DNA from: Fusibacter_C sp942493125 | GTDB taxonomy: Bacteria > Bacillota > Clostridia > Peptostreptococcales > Acidaminobacteraceae | Direction: 5' to 3' | Length of the DNA: 64,000 nucleotides | NCBI GenBank assembly: GCA_942493125.1 | Contig: OW818667.1 | Coordinates: 62,001-126,000 of the forward strand | Shown: one piece after another, positions 44,585 to 52,786 of the stretch | Numbering within the stretch: position 1 is the first letter of the stretch | Layout: the number at the start of each line of letters is the position of its first letter | The notes under the pieces: model-generated | Database searches by the model: none | What the model saw: the letters and a program-made list of their open reading frames with translations, nothing else | Told to the model about the DNA's origin: nothing | Translations under genes and position numbers: made by a program

Positions 44585-45652
44585 ATGAAAATAAAAGTAT
44601 TAGTAGTTGATGATTCAGCATTTATGAGAAAAGTAATTGCAGATATGATATCGAGTGACGACGATATGGAAGTGGTTGGCGTCGCTAGAAATGGCGAAGA
44701 AGCACTAGAAATGATCGTCAGTCGAAAACCTGACGTTGTGACGATGGATGTCGAAATGCCAAAAATGGACGGGTTAACTGCGCTGAAACAAATAATGGAA
44801 AACAGTCCAATGCCAGTAATTATGCTGAGCAGTTTGACGACTAATGGCGCTGTCGAGACATTGAAGGCGTTAGATTATGGTGCGTTCGATTTTATTACGA
44901 AGCCGACATCACTCATAAAAGTATCAACACCAGAAGTCAGGGATGAATTGCTCACAAAGATAAAAATTGCAAGTCGCACAAAAGTTTTTAAACCGATTGT
45001 CGCATCAAGACAGCCAAGGCCAGCACTTACAACGACTAAAGAGCCATTTAGATCAACTGCAGTGCAGGGTAAAACCAAGTTTAAGAAGATTATTGCTATA
45101 GGCACCTCAACTGGTGGACCGAGGGCGCTGCAGGATGTAATCCCATTTATTCCGAGAGATATAGATGCAAGCATATTGATTGTTCAACATATGCCGCCAG
45201 GGTTTACAAAATCGCTCGCTGACCGCCTCGACAGCATGAGTCAAATCCATGTCAAGGAAGCGGAGGATGGCGATGTGATGCAAGCAGGTGTCGCTTATTT
45301 GGCCCCTGGAGATAGCCATATAAAAGTATCTAAACAAGCAGGGCAATTTGTGATAAAATTAGATAATGGCGAGCGTGTGAGTGGACACAAACCGTCAGTA
45401 GATGCTATGATGTATTCTATAGCAAGTTTGAACGATAGAAATGTGATTGGTGTCATCATGACTGGTATGGGAGCCGATGGTGCAGACGGAATGAGCAAAT
45501 TAAAAGCGAACCGTGGATTTGTCATTGCTCAGGATGAAGAAAGCTGTGTCGTTTTCGGGATGCCTAAATCCACCATCAAATTAGGGGTTGTAGATAAGGT
45601 TGTTAGCCTTACGAATATTGCAAATGAAATAGTAAAAGCCATGGAGGTATAA
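44585..45652 (+). CDS. cheB: Chemotaxis receptor methylesterase CheB
   Basis: 355 residues. Receiver domain with phosphate acceptor Asp55 (VVTMDVEMPKMDG) and a catalytic methylesterase domain with Ser175 (GTSTGG), His202 (QHMPPGF) and Asp298 (MGADGADG). It removes methyl groups from chemoreceptors. The matching methyltransferase cheR is not encoded in the window. Overlaps cheA by one base. Confidence 0.97.
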   Translation: MKIKVLVVDDSAFMRKVIADMISSDDDMEVVGVARNGEEALEMIVSRKPDVVTMDVEMPKMDGLTALKQIMENSPMPVIMLSSLTTNGAVETLKALDYGAFDFITKPTSLIKVSTPEVRDELLTKIKIASRTKVFKPIVASRQPRPALTTTKEPFRSTAVQGKTKFKKIIAIGTSTGGPRALQDVIPFIPRDIDASILIVQHMPPGFTKSLADRLDSMSQIHVKEAEDGDVMQAGVAYLAPGDSHIKVSKQAGQFVIKLDNGERVSGHKPSVDAMMYSIASLNDRNVIGVIMTGMGADGADGMSKLKANRGFVIAQDEESCVVFGMPKSTIKLGVVDKVVSLTNIANEIVKAMEV

Positions 45653-47730
45653 TGCATATGGATATGAGTCAATATTTAGAAATATTTATCGATGAATCAA
45701 AAGAGCATTTACAAACAATGAATGAAATATTGCTCGTTTTGGAAGGCGATGTCGAAAATCTTTCTCATCTAGGAGAAATTTTTAGAATTGCGCATACTTT
45801 AAAAGGTATGTCAGGCACCATGGGATTTACAAAAGTAGCTGATTTGACTCATAAGATGGAAAATGTACTTGATTTGGTTCGCAATGGTATATTAAAAGTT
45901 GACAGTGCTATCGTGGATGTTCTTTTTGAATGTTTCGATGCTCTCGAAGAATATATCGAAAACCTTGAAAAAACTGGAAAAGAAGGCGATCTTGACTCCT
46001 CAGAACTCGTAAAAAAATTGGCGATCATCGCTGAGAGCAAGAGCACTGAGGGTACTTCTAAGAAAAGAGTCGAATTTATCAAAGAGCAACCAAAACCTGT
46101 TGAGGCATCAACTGTTTCAGATGAAGATTTCCATATCCCATTGAATGACATCGATAGTTTGATTCATAAAGCTTATGAGCTTGGTGTAAAACCTTACTTG
46201 ATTAAAGTGACGTTGGACCCTGGTTGTATGCTTAAAGCGGCTCGTGCATTTATTGTATTTAATACATTAGAGCGCTTTGGTGAAATACTAAAATCATATC
46301 CATTAGCAGAAGAGATTGAAGATGAACGTTTCGAAGAATCCTTTGAAGTACTTTATTTTTCAAAATTGGATGCTGCCTATACAAAAAATGAACTCATGAG
46401 AATCTCTGAAATAACGACTGTCGTCGTAAAAGCGTTAGACGATGTCGAATTTGCTGTCGAAGAAAAGAAAGAAGATGTTGAGATCGATTTAGAACACGTT
46501 GAATCGAAAGAAGCTGAATCTAAGTCTAAAGATGATGGTCAAGGCAAAGGTGATAAAGGCAAAACATCTAAAACTGTTCGCGTTGAAATTGGAAGACTCG
46601 ACAACCTCATGAACTTAGTTAGTGAGCTCATTATCATTAAAACACGCCTAGAAGACTTGGATTCGACCAATCAAAAGTCAAACGATCAGGGCAATAAAAA
46701 CAATATGAATGAAGCTATTGAATACCTTGAAAGAATAACGACGAGTCTTCATGACGCCGTTATGAAAGTCAGAATGGTACCAGTAGAGCGTACGTTTAAT
46801 AGATTCCCAAGACTCGTAAGAGATTTATCTAAAGAGTTAGGAAAAAATATCAAACTATTCATGTCTGGTGAAGAAACTGAAGTCGACAGAACCGTTATCG
46901 ATGAAATTGGCGATCCATTGATCCACTTGATTAGAAATTCTTTAGACCACGGCATCGAATCTCCAGCAGAGCGTGAAAGAGCTGGTAAGGATGAAACAGG
47001 ATTTGTAGCATTACGCGCTTATCCAGATGGCAACACAGTTGTCATTGAAGTTGAAGACGATGGTAAAGGTATCAATCCAGAAGTGATTAAACGTAAAGCA
47101 ATTGAAAAGAAACTGATTACTAAAGAAGAAGCAGATGTCATGTCTGATAAAGAAATTATCAACTTGTTGTTCCTTGCAGGGTTCAGTACTGTGGACAAAG
47201 TTACAGACATCTCTGGAAGAGGCGTTGGTCTAGATGTTGTAAAATCTAAGATTGAAGCGATTAACGGTATGGTTGAGGTCGTTTCAACTCTTGGACAAGG
47301 CAGTAAGTTCGTCATCAGATTACCACTTACATTGGCGATTATTCAAGCATTGATGGTCAATCTCAATCAAGAGAAATTTGCAATTCCTCTTAACAATATT
47401 AAAGAGATTACAACGATCGAAACTGGTAAAATTACCATGGTTCAAGATCAAGAAGTCGTTCTTTATAGAAATAAGACGCTCCCAATCATTCGCATGAAGG
47501 AAGTGCTTGATATTGAGCATGAGCACGAAACACTTGATGAACTGATTGTCGTCATCGTCAAGAAAGGTGATGTTGAGGCTGGACTGGTCGTCGATAGTTT
47601 GATTGGCCAACAAGAAATCGTTATCAAATCACTCGGCAAGTATTTAACAGGTATCAAAGCTATTGCTGGTGCTACTATTTTAGGTAATGGTAGTGTGGCT
47701 CTAATTGTTGATCCAAATCAACTATTCTAG
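45652..47730 (+). CDS. cheA: Chemotaxis histidine kinase CheA
   Basis: 692 residues. Domains in order: HPt with His48 in IAHTLKGMSGTMGF, a CheY/CheB-binding P2 domain (about 160-270), dimerisation P3 (LDNLMNLVSELIIIKTRLED near 319), HATPase P4 (NSLDHGIESPAER, GRGVGLDVVK) and CheW-like P5 (about 560-692). An acidic, Lys-rich linker (about 275-310) precedes P3. GGAGG five bases before ATG 45652; ATG 45658 and 45664 are in frame too. Confidence 0.98.
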   Translation: MHMDMSQYLEIFIDESKEHLQTMNEILLVLEGDVENLSHLGEIFRIAHTLKGMSGTMGFTKVADLTHKMENVLDLVRNGILKVDSAIVDVLFECFDALEEYIENLEKTGKEGDLDSSELVKKLAIIAESKSTEGTSKKRVEFIKEQPKPVEASTVSDEDFHIPLNDIDSLIHKAYELGVKPYLIKVTLDPGCMLKAARAFIVFNTLERFGEILKSYPLAEEIEDERFEESFEVLYFSKLDAAYTKNELMRISEITTVVVKALDDVEFAVEEKKEDVEIDLEHVESKEAESKSKDDGQGKGDKGKTSKTVRVEIGRLDNLMNLVSELIIIKTRLEDLDSTNQKSNDQGNKNNMNEAIEYLERITTSLHDAVMKVRMVPVERTFNRFPRLVRDLSKELGKNIKLFMSGEETEVDRTVIDEIGDPLIHLIRNSLDHGIESPAERERAGKDETGFVALRAYPDGNTVVIEVEDDGKGINPEVIKRKAIEKKLITKEEADVMSDKEIINLLFLAGFSTVDKVTDISGRGVGLDVVKSKIEAINGMVEVVSTLGQGSKFVIRLPLTLAIIQALMVNLNQEKFAIPLNNIKEITTIETGKITMVQDQEVVLYRNKTLPIIRMKEVLDIEHEHETLDELIVVIVKKGDVEAGLVVDSLIGQQEIVIKSLGKYLTGIKAIAGATILGNGSVALIVDPNQLF

Positions 47731-47744
47731 TAAGAGGTGAGATG

Positions 47745-48182
47745 ATGAGTGAAATGAGAGAATTTGTAACCTTTAGATTAAATCAAGAACATTATGGCAT
47801 CAACATCCAAAATGTCGAAAATATTGAGAAAGTACTGCCAATCACTAGAATTCCATACACCCTGAACTATATCAAAGGCGTCGTGAATCTTCGTGGTATT
47901 ATTGTACCTGTAGTAGATTTACGCGCTAGGTTTGGACTTGAAAAAAGACCTGCAAATGATGAATCAAGAATCATCATTGTCAATCTTGAAGACAATAAAA
48001 TTGGTATGCTTGTCGATGCGTCATCAGAAGTCCTTCAGATTGCTGAAGACGATATCGATGCCTCGCCAAATGTCAAAAAAGAAGCTAACAATGAATTTGT
48101 CAAGAATATCGGCAAGAAGAACGGTCGTATCATCATGCTTATAGACCTACACAAGGTGCTCGGCATAGAGCATGCCGAATAG
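47745..48182 (+). CDS. cheW: Chemotaxis coupling protein CheW
   Basis: 145 residues from ATG 47745, seven bases from GAGG; ATG 47742 is the alternative. Adaptor between receptors and CheA. Signature: YGINIQNVENIEKVLPITRIPYT (about 17-39), YIKGVVNLRGIIVPVVDLR near 43-61, IGMLVDASSEVLQI near 86. Confidence 0.97.
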   Translation: MSEMREFVTFRLNQEHYGINIQNVENIEKVLPITRIPYTLNYIKGVVNLRGIIVPVVDLRARFGLEKRPANDESRIIIVNLEDNKIGMLVDASSEVLQIAEDDIDASPNVKKEANNEFVKNIGKKNGRIIMLIDLHKVLGIEHAE

Positions 48183-48191
48183 GAGAATTGA

Positions 48192-48812
48192 ATGGGGATC
48201 CAATTTGATAATATGAACAATACCGTGATTCTTGATGTTCTTAGAGAAATAGGAAATATCGGAGCCGGCAATGCAGCAACATCACTAGCAAAAATGATCG
48301 ACAAAAAGATTGACATGAAAGTACCAGTTGTCAAGCTTCTTGAATTTGATGAAGTTCCAGAATTACTTGGTGGTCCAGAAAGCGTCGTATGTGGTATATT
48401 CTTCAAAATTGAAGGGGATATGACAGGCAGCATCATGTTTGTTCTCGATCAAAAATCTGCGATCAACCTCGTTGACTTATTGATGCCAAGAGACAATGCT
48501 GAGTTTGATGAGTTTACAATCTCAGCACTCAAAGAAATTGGTAATATCTTAGCTGGGTCATACATTTCGTCATTATCAGGGTTAACGAACTTAAAGATAA
48601 AAATCTCAGTTCCAGCACTCGCTATTGATTTTGCAGGCGCTATTTTAAGCGTGCCTGCGATCCACTTTGGCCAGATGAGCGACAATGTATTAATCATTCA
48701 AAATGAATTCATCGAAGTCCTTGAGGCAAAAAGTGTCGATGGTTACTTTTTTCTAATTCCGGACTTAGATTCGTACGAAATATTATTAGGCAGTCTGGGA
48801 GTGACACTATGA
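48192..48812 (+). CDS. cheC: CheY phosphatase CheC
   Basis: 206 residues. Two phosphatase signature helices are present: DVLREIGNIGAGNAATSLAKM (near 15-35) and ALKEIGNILAGSYISSLSGL (near 113-132), each with the Glu and Asn that act on CheY phosphate. It dephosphorylates CheY and interacts with CheD, encoded next with a four-base overlap. Confidence 0.97.
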   Translation: MGIQFDNMNNTVILDVLREIGNIGAGNAATSLAKMIDKKIDMKVPVVKLLEFDEVPELLGGPESVVCGIFFKIEGDMTGSIMFVLDQKSAINLVDLLMPRDNAEFDEFTISALKEIGNILAGSYISSLSGLTNLKIKISVPALAIDFAGAILSVPAIHFGQMSDNVLIIQNEFIEVLEAKSVDGYFFLIPDLDSYEILLGSLGVTL

Positions 48813-49294
48813 GCACCATGGTAAAAGTTGGTATGGCAGATTTAAAAGTAGTTGTTTTTCCGGATGCTTTAACGACACTTGGGTTAGGCTCATGTGTCGG
48901 CATTTGCCTCTATGATGCAACTTCAAAAGTGACTGGAATGGCGCATATTATGTTGCCTTCCAGTAAGGCGATTCGGAAAAATGAAAATGTGGCAAAATTT
49001 GCTGATACTGCAATTGTCGAATTAATTGCACAGATGGAGAAATTGGGCGGGAGAAAATCCCGCTTCACAGCAAAAATTGCTGGAGGCGCTCAGATGTTCT
49101 CATTTTCATCACAAAACGAATCAATGAAAATAGGTGAGCGCAACGCTGAAGCGGTGCGAGAAATATTAAAGTCATATGGTATTCCGATTAAAGCAGATGA
49201 TACCGGAGGTAACTTTGGCCGTACCATAGAGTTTTATAGTGAAAATGGAAAATTGATCATTAAGACAGCGGGTAAGGGCAGCAAAGAAATCTAA
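48809..49294 (+). CDS. cheD: Chemoreceptor glutamine deamidase CheD
   Basis: 161 residues. The signature LTTLGLGSCVGICLYD (about 19-36) holds the catalytic Cys; His follows in GMAHIMLPSS; KIAGGAQMF is also conserved. It deamidates receptor glutamines and forms the CheC-CheD pair. ATGA overlap with cheC. Confidence 0.97.
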   Translation: MSTMVKVGMADLKVVVFPDALTTLGLGSCVGICLYDATSKVTGMAHIMLPSSKAIRKNENVAKFADTAIVELIAQMEKLGGRKSRFTAKIAGGAQMFSFSSQNESMKIGERNAEAVREILKSYGIPIKADDTGGNFGRTIEFYSENGKLIIKTAGKGSKEI

Positions 49295-49312
49295 ACTATG
49301 AAGGTGTTATAA

Positions 49313-50044
49313 ATGACTGAGCAACTTTGGATCAATTACAAAGAACATAACATGAAAGATGCTAAAGACGAGCTAATCATCCATTATGTTGCATTGGTTA
49401 AAATTATTGCGGGCAGACTATATTCGAGCTATAATGCACATGTTGAATTTGATGATTTGTTGGGGTATGGCATCATTGGGCTAATAGATGCCATTGAGAA
49501 ATTTGATCATAAAAAGCAGATTAAATTTGAAACATATGCCAATATTCGTATCAGAGGCGCAATAATCGATCAAATCAGACATATGGATTGGATTCCAAGG
49601 AGTACGAGACAAAAGTATAAAAAAGTTGAAGAAGCCATCACAAAGCTTCAAAAAATATACGGCAACGAGTTAACGGATGAACATATCGCCATTGAACTAG
49701 ATATTAGTTTGGATGAATATACCAAGCTGGTGGGTGAAGTAACGACATATGCAATCGTTTCACTTGAAGAAAAATTGGAGGACAACTCCAATTTCGATAT
49801 CGCTTCTGATTCTGTAGATTTTCAACCCGAAGAGAATTATACCTCTCGAGAAGTAAAACGCATTTTAGCTGAGACCATTTCTTATCTTCCTGAAAAGGAA
49901 AAAAGAGTCATGCAGCTTTACTATTATTCAGAACTAACTTATAAGGAAATTGCGGAGATACTGACGATTTCTGAATCACGTGTATCTCAAATCCACACAA
50001 AAGCAATCTCTAAACTGAAAATATCGTTGAATGGATTGTATTGA
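49313..50044 (+). CDS. fliA: RNA polymerase sigma factor for motility (sigma-28/SigD/FliA)
   Basis: 243 residues. Conserved regions: region 2 (FDDLLGYGIIGLIDAIEKFDHKK, YANIRIRGAIIDQIRHMDWIPRS), region 3 (TDEHIAIELDISLDEY), region 4 (LPEKEKRVMQLYYYSELTYKEIAEILTISESRVSQIH region). It should recognise TAAA-N15-GCCGATAA sites; a good one occurs before fliM. The end of the fla/che cluster proper. The anti-sigma gene flgM is not in this window. Confidence 0.97.
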   Translation: MTEQLWINYKEHNMKDAKDELIIHYVALVKIIAGRLYSSYNAHVEFDDLLGYGIIGLIDAIEKFDHKKQIKFETYANIRIRGAIIDQIRHMDWIPRSTRQKYKKVEEAITKLQKIYGNELTDEHIAIELDISLDEYTKLVGEVTTYAIVSLEEKLEDNSNFDIASDSVDFQPEENYTSREVKRILAETISYLPEKEKRVMQLYYYSELTYKEIAEILTISESRVSQIHTKAISKLKISLNGLY

Positions 50045-50110
50045 CACTATATATGGTTGTTAATTTACAATAATTTTGATATTATAATTGTATAAGGCTT
50101 ATCGATATTG

Positions 50111-50138
50111 ATCACAGATTCATTCTGTGATTTTGTTA
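50111..50138 (+). terminator. Terminator after fliA
   Basis: Eight-bp perfect stem ATCACAGA (50111-50118) / TCTGTGAT (50124-50131), loop TTCAT, then TTTGTTAT. Closes the fla/che operon. Confidence 0.85.
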
Positions 50139-50150
50139 TATGTGCAATTA

Positions 50151-50159
50151 TGCTATAAT
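50151..50159 (+). promoter_or_regulatory. Extended -10 promoter for the FapA-like gene
   Basis: TGCTATAAT combines the TGn extension with a perfect -10 (50154-50159). The -35 region is weak, as is common for extended -10 promoters. Lies just past the fliA terminator, about 130 bases before ATG 50288. Confidence 0.6.
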
Positions 50160-50217
50160 TAAAAATGATAAGTTGTTAATTAATTGTAAATTTATTGTTA
50201 TCAAAATGATATTAAAT

Positions 50218-50225
50218 ACCGATAA
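50218..50225 (+). promoter_or_regulatory. Sigma-28-like -10 box before the FapA-like gene
   Basis: ACCGATAA differs from the consensus GCCGATAA only at the first base. The following TTAT matches the base run after the fliM promoter box (33788 onward). The -35 is poor (TATCAAAA from 50199). Same AAAAT-to-box distance as in the flgB region. Confidence 0.45.
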
Positions 50226-50287
50226 TTATAGTGATGGTTTTAATATGAGTTGGTCTATTAACGATTTTGATGTTTAAGGGGGATACA

Positions 50288-51670
50288 ATGAGCGAGGAAA
50301 AAAACAAGTTTGATATTACGGTACGTATATCAGATGACTATTACAAAGCGTTTATATCATTGGAATTTCATTCTTCTGATCATACGGTTAAACCCGACGA
50401 AATCATCAATATTCTGAAAGATAAAAATATAATATTTGGCTTGCAATACAATGTTATTGAGGATATTTGCAAAAGATCCACTGCCGTTTTTAACGAGCTC
50501 ATCGCTGAGGGTATCCCTCATGAAAATGGTGTCGATGCCAGAATAGAATTTTCTATGAGCAAAGAACACCGTGCAAAACCTCAAATATTGGAAGATGGGC
50601 GTGTCGATTTTAAAAATATGGGCTTTGTCGAAACCGTTCAAGCTGGTGATGTCCTTGCTACAAAAATACCTGCAACACCAGGTAAAAATGGGACGACAGT
50701 AACTGGAAAAATTATCAGAGCAAAAGATGGTAAAGAAGCTGTCTTTAAAATCGGAAAAAACATCAAATTATCATCAGACGGTTTGCATGCCTTGGCAGAA
50801 TGCGATGGCACCATCGTCTTTGACAACGATAAGATTACAGTCATACAGATGCTTGAGATAAAGAAAGACGTCGGCGTCGAAACCGGCAATATCGCTTTTC
50901 AAGGCCAAGTTATCGTACATGGTAATGTCACAAGTGGTTATTCCATCGAATGTGATGGTGACCTGGTTATAAACGGCGTCGTTGAAGGTGCTAAGATTAG
51001 TTCAAATGGATCTATTGTCATATCGAGGGGCATACAGGGTCACGACACTGCGGATATTTATTGCGGAGGTCATTTGACGAGTAATTTTATCAATAGTGCA
51101 ACTGTCTATTGTAAAGGTGATATAGAGACTGGCGCCATTATGAATAGTCAGGTAAAATCTGATGGCAGAATTATTGTCAAAGGTAAAAAAGGCCTTATTA
51201 TTGGTGGCGAGATCATCAGTAAAAGTGATATTGAAGCCAATACCATCGGTTCAGAAATGGGTATTATCACTTCAATTAAACTCGGTGTAGACATAGAAGT
51301 AATCGACGAACTCAAAACACTAAGTTCAGAAGTTAAAGAACTTATAGATATGCATGACAAATTGGATAAATCGATTAAAATATTGAAATTAAAAGTTGAT
51401 CAGAATCCTGATGACGATCGGTCAGCTTTCATGCTTAAAAAATACAGCTTAAACTTCATTGAGTTAGATGAAAAGTTGTCTGAAAAGAGATCGAGATTAA
51501 AAATGCTTAACGAACTGGTCAACAATATTCGTGGCGCGCAGCTTAAAGCGAGGTCCATTTTTCCCGGAACGCGTGTTAAAATTGGTAGCACAAGTTATTA
51601 TGTTAAACATCCTTTGTCGTTTACAATCATAACTAAAGATAAAGGCGATATTGTCACTATCGGTTATTAG
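50288..51670 (+). CDS. FapA/DUF342-family flagellar assembly protein
   Basis: 460 residues from ATG 50288, which follows AAGGGGG; a TTG at 50267 is rejected. The N-terminal part is a mixed fold, the middle a repetitive beta-helix-like zone (EIKKDVGVETGNIAFQG, then VIHGNVTSGYSIECDGDLVI-like repeats with GD/GN turns, about 190-330), and the C-terminal part a coiled coil (about 340-430). DUF342 proteins are encoded after sigD in many motile Clostridia. In Vibrio the FapA protein acts in flagellar placement; function here is inferred. Confidence 0.85.
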   Translation: MSEEKNKFDITVRISDDYYKAFISLEFHSSDHTVKPDEIINILKDKNIIFGLQYNVIEDICKRSTAVFNELIAEGIPHENGVDARIEFSMSKEHRAKPQILEDGRVDFKNMGFVETVQAGDVLATKIPATPGKNGTTVTGKIIRAKDGKEAVFKIGKNIKLSSDGLHALAECDGTIVFDNDKITVIQMLEIKKDVGVETGNIAFQGQVIVHGNVTSGYSIECDGDLVINGVVEGAKISSNGSIVISRGIQGHDTADIYCGGHLTSNFINSATVYCKGDIETGAIMNSQVKSDGRIIVKGKKGLIIGGEIISKSDIEANTIGSEMGIITSIKLGVDIEVIDELKTLSSEVKELIDMHDKLDKSIKILKLKVDQNPDDDRSAFMLKKYSLNFIELDEKLSEKRSRLKMLNELVNNIRGAQLKARSIFPGTRVKIGSTSYYVKHPLSFTIITKDKGDIVTIGY

Positions 51671-51714
51671 AAATTGTGCGTTCCAATTTGAGGAATGTGT
51701 TGAGGTGAAGTTAT

Positions 51715-52047
51715 ATGTCTATTCGACCAGTTGATATGCAAGTTGTCGTTCAAAAGACGCAGGAAGTTCATCAAGCAAAACAAACGGTTGTCAGCAAAAT
51801 GGACAATGAACTTGTTCATGCCCAGATGAAGAACAAAGAAGACAATATCAAGAGCCATCACACAGTGCATAGTACTGAACGTTCAGAGCTGAGACGCATA
51901 AAAAATGACGAAGAAACCACTGACGAACGCAAGAAACGAAAGCAGAAGGAACAGTCAGCGGATCAAGAACAATCACAAATCAATCATGAAAAAGAATTGA
52001 ATCGAAAAGTGAGCAAAGCTGGCGCCCGATTTGATATGAAGGTGTAA
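51715..52047 (+). CDS. Conserved hypothetical, highly charged protein of the flagellar region
   Basis: 110 residues with no membrane segment. The start SIRPVDMQVVVQKTQEVHQAKQ is like small proteins found beside fapA/sigD genes in other Clostridia; the remainder is rich in Lys, Glu, Gln and Asp (about 50-100) and likely unstructured or helical, with a short hydrophobic end GARFDMKV. No function is known. Spaced one base before the next gene. GAGGTGAAG supplies the ribosome binding site. Confidence 0.75.
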   Translation: MSIRPVDMQVVVQKTQEVHQAKQTVVSKMDNELVHAQMKNKEDNIKSHHTVHSTERSELRRIKNDEETTDERKKRKQKEQSADQEQSQINHEKELNRKVSKAGARFDMKV

Positions 52048-52048
52048 T

Positions 52049-52645
52049 ATGTATCTTGTAAGTTTTATTCTTGGACTGATGATTGTCATCAGTGCCATTT
52101 TATTGATAAGAAGTGAATTAAATCGCGCCGTAAGATCTCAAACTTTGTTATTGCAACAATCAAGAGTATATAAAGACGCCGATTTGTTTGAATTGTTAGA
52201 AACACTACAAAGCTCTATTGATGAAATGAATAGAGCTTTTTATGATATTGCCGGAGATCTTGAAGGCAAATACAGCATTCATGAGAAAGAAATTCAATTG
52301 CTCAATGAGAAAGTAGAAATGCATTTATCCAAAATAGCGAATCACGAGAAGAAAATTATTGGCCTTGAAAAGACGACTGGCAGCCATATGCAGCCGATTT
52401 CCTCAAAATCAGTCAGAGAGAGTATCGAGCATATGTCAGCGAATACCATCAAAGTTGCTCAACCAGAAATGACTCAGGAAAAAATGAAAACCGAATCGTT
52501 AGATAACACGCTCAATGATCGCGATTCAGAAGTTTTAACAAAAATTATCGAACTTAGGAGTCAGGGAAAGTCGTTGCCTCAAATTGCTAAAGAGCTTGGG
52601 ATTGGAATGGGTGAGTTGCAGCTTTTAATCTCGTTAAAAAAGTAA
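52049..52645 (+). CDS. Membrane-anchored coiled-coil protein with C-terminal helix-turn-helix (swrB position)
   Basis: 198 residues. One membrane helix (about 2-20, YLVSFILGLMIVISAILLI), a coiled coil (about 45-115), a Ser/Thr-rich linker and a C-terminal helix-turn-helix-like end EVLTKIIELRSQGKSLPQIA, then KELGIGMGELQLLISLKK. In B. subtilis the gene between sigD and rpsB is swrB, with a similar layout (membrane helix, coil) and a role in flagellar export activation; homology is plausible but unproven. Resembles the DUF6115 group. Confidence 0.7.
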   Translation: MYLVSFILGLMIVISAILLIRSELNRAVRSQTLLLQQSRVYKDADLFELLETLQSSIDEMNRAFYDIAGDLEGKYSIHEKEIQLLNEKVEMHLSKIANHEKKIIGLEKTTGSHMQPISSKSVRESIEHMSANTIKVAQPEMTQEKMKTESLDNTLNDRDSEVLTKIIELRSQGKSLPQIAKELGIGMGELQLLISLKK

Positions 52646-52652
52646 TTTAAGG

Positions 52653-52681
52653 TTGTGCTTTCAAAGCTGCTATGTTATAAT
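52653..52681 (+). promoter_or_regulatory. Sigma-A promoter for rpsB
   Basis: -35 TTGTGC (52653-52658), 17 bases, then TGT-TATAAT (52673-52681), a perfect extended -10. Predicted start near 52688. Confidence 0.8.
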
Positions 52682-52687
52682 ATCGAA

Positions 52688-52786
52688 GGTAATTAAAAAA
52701 TCACACTCGCTTCAATTTTGATGGTGTTGCTGAAAAGTGCCATTAGAAGATGAAAAGCGAGGAGGTAAAAAACAAGGAGGACTCAC
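52688..52786 (+). promoter_or_regulatory. rpsB leader RNA, candidate S2 autoregulatory element
   Basis: About 100 bases. Outer stem CTCGCTT (52706-52712) / AAGCGAG (52755-52761) encloses an inner stem ATGGTG / TGCCAT (around 52721-52746; two G-T pairs). The outer stem overlaps GAGGAGG (52759-52765), and a second binding site AAGGAGG follows before ATG 52787. An S2-responsive control is inferred, not tested. Confidence 0.5.

Noticed and set aside
50041..50088. TTGACA at the fliA stop with TATAAT at 50083 as a promoter for a small RNA ending at the terminator
   Set aside because: Spacing is 36 bases and no good -35 fits the TATAAT; a transcript of only about 45 bases would result.
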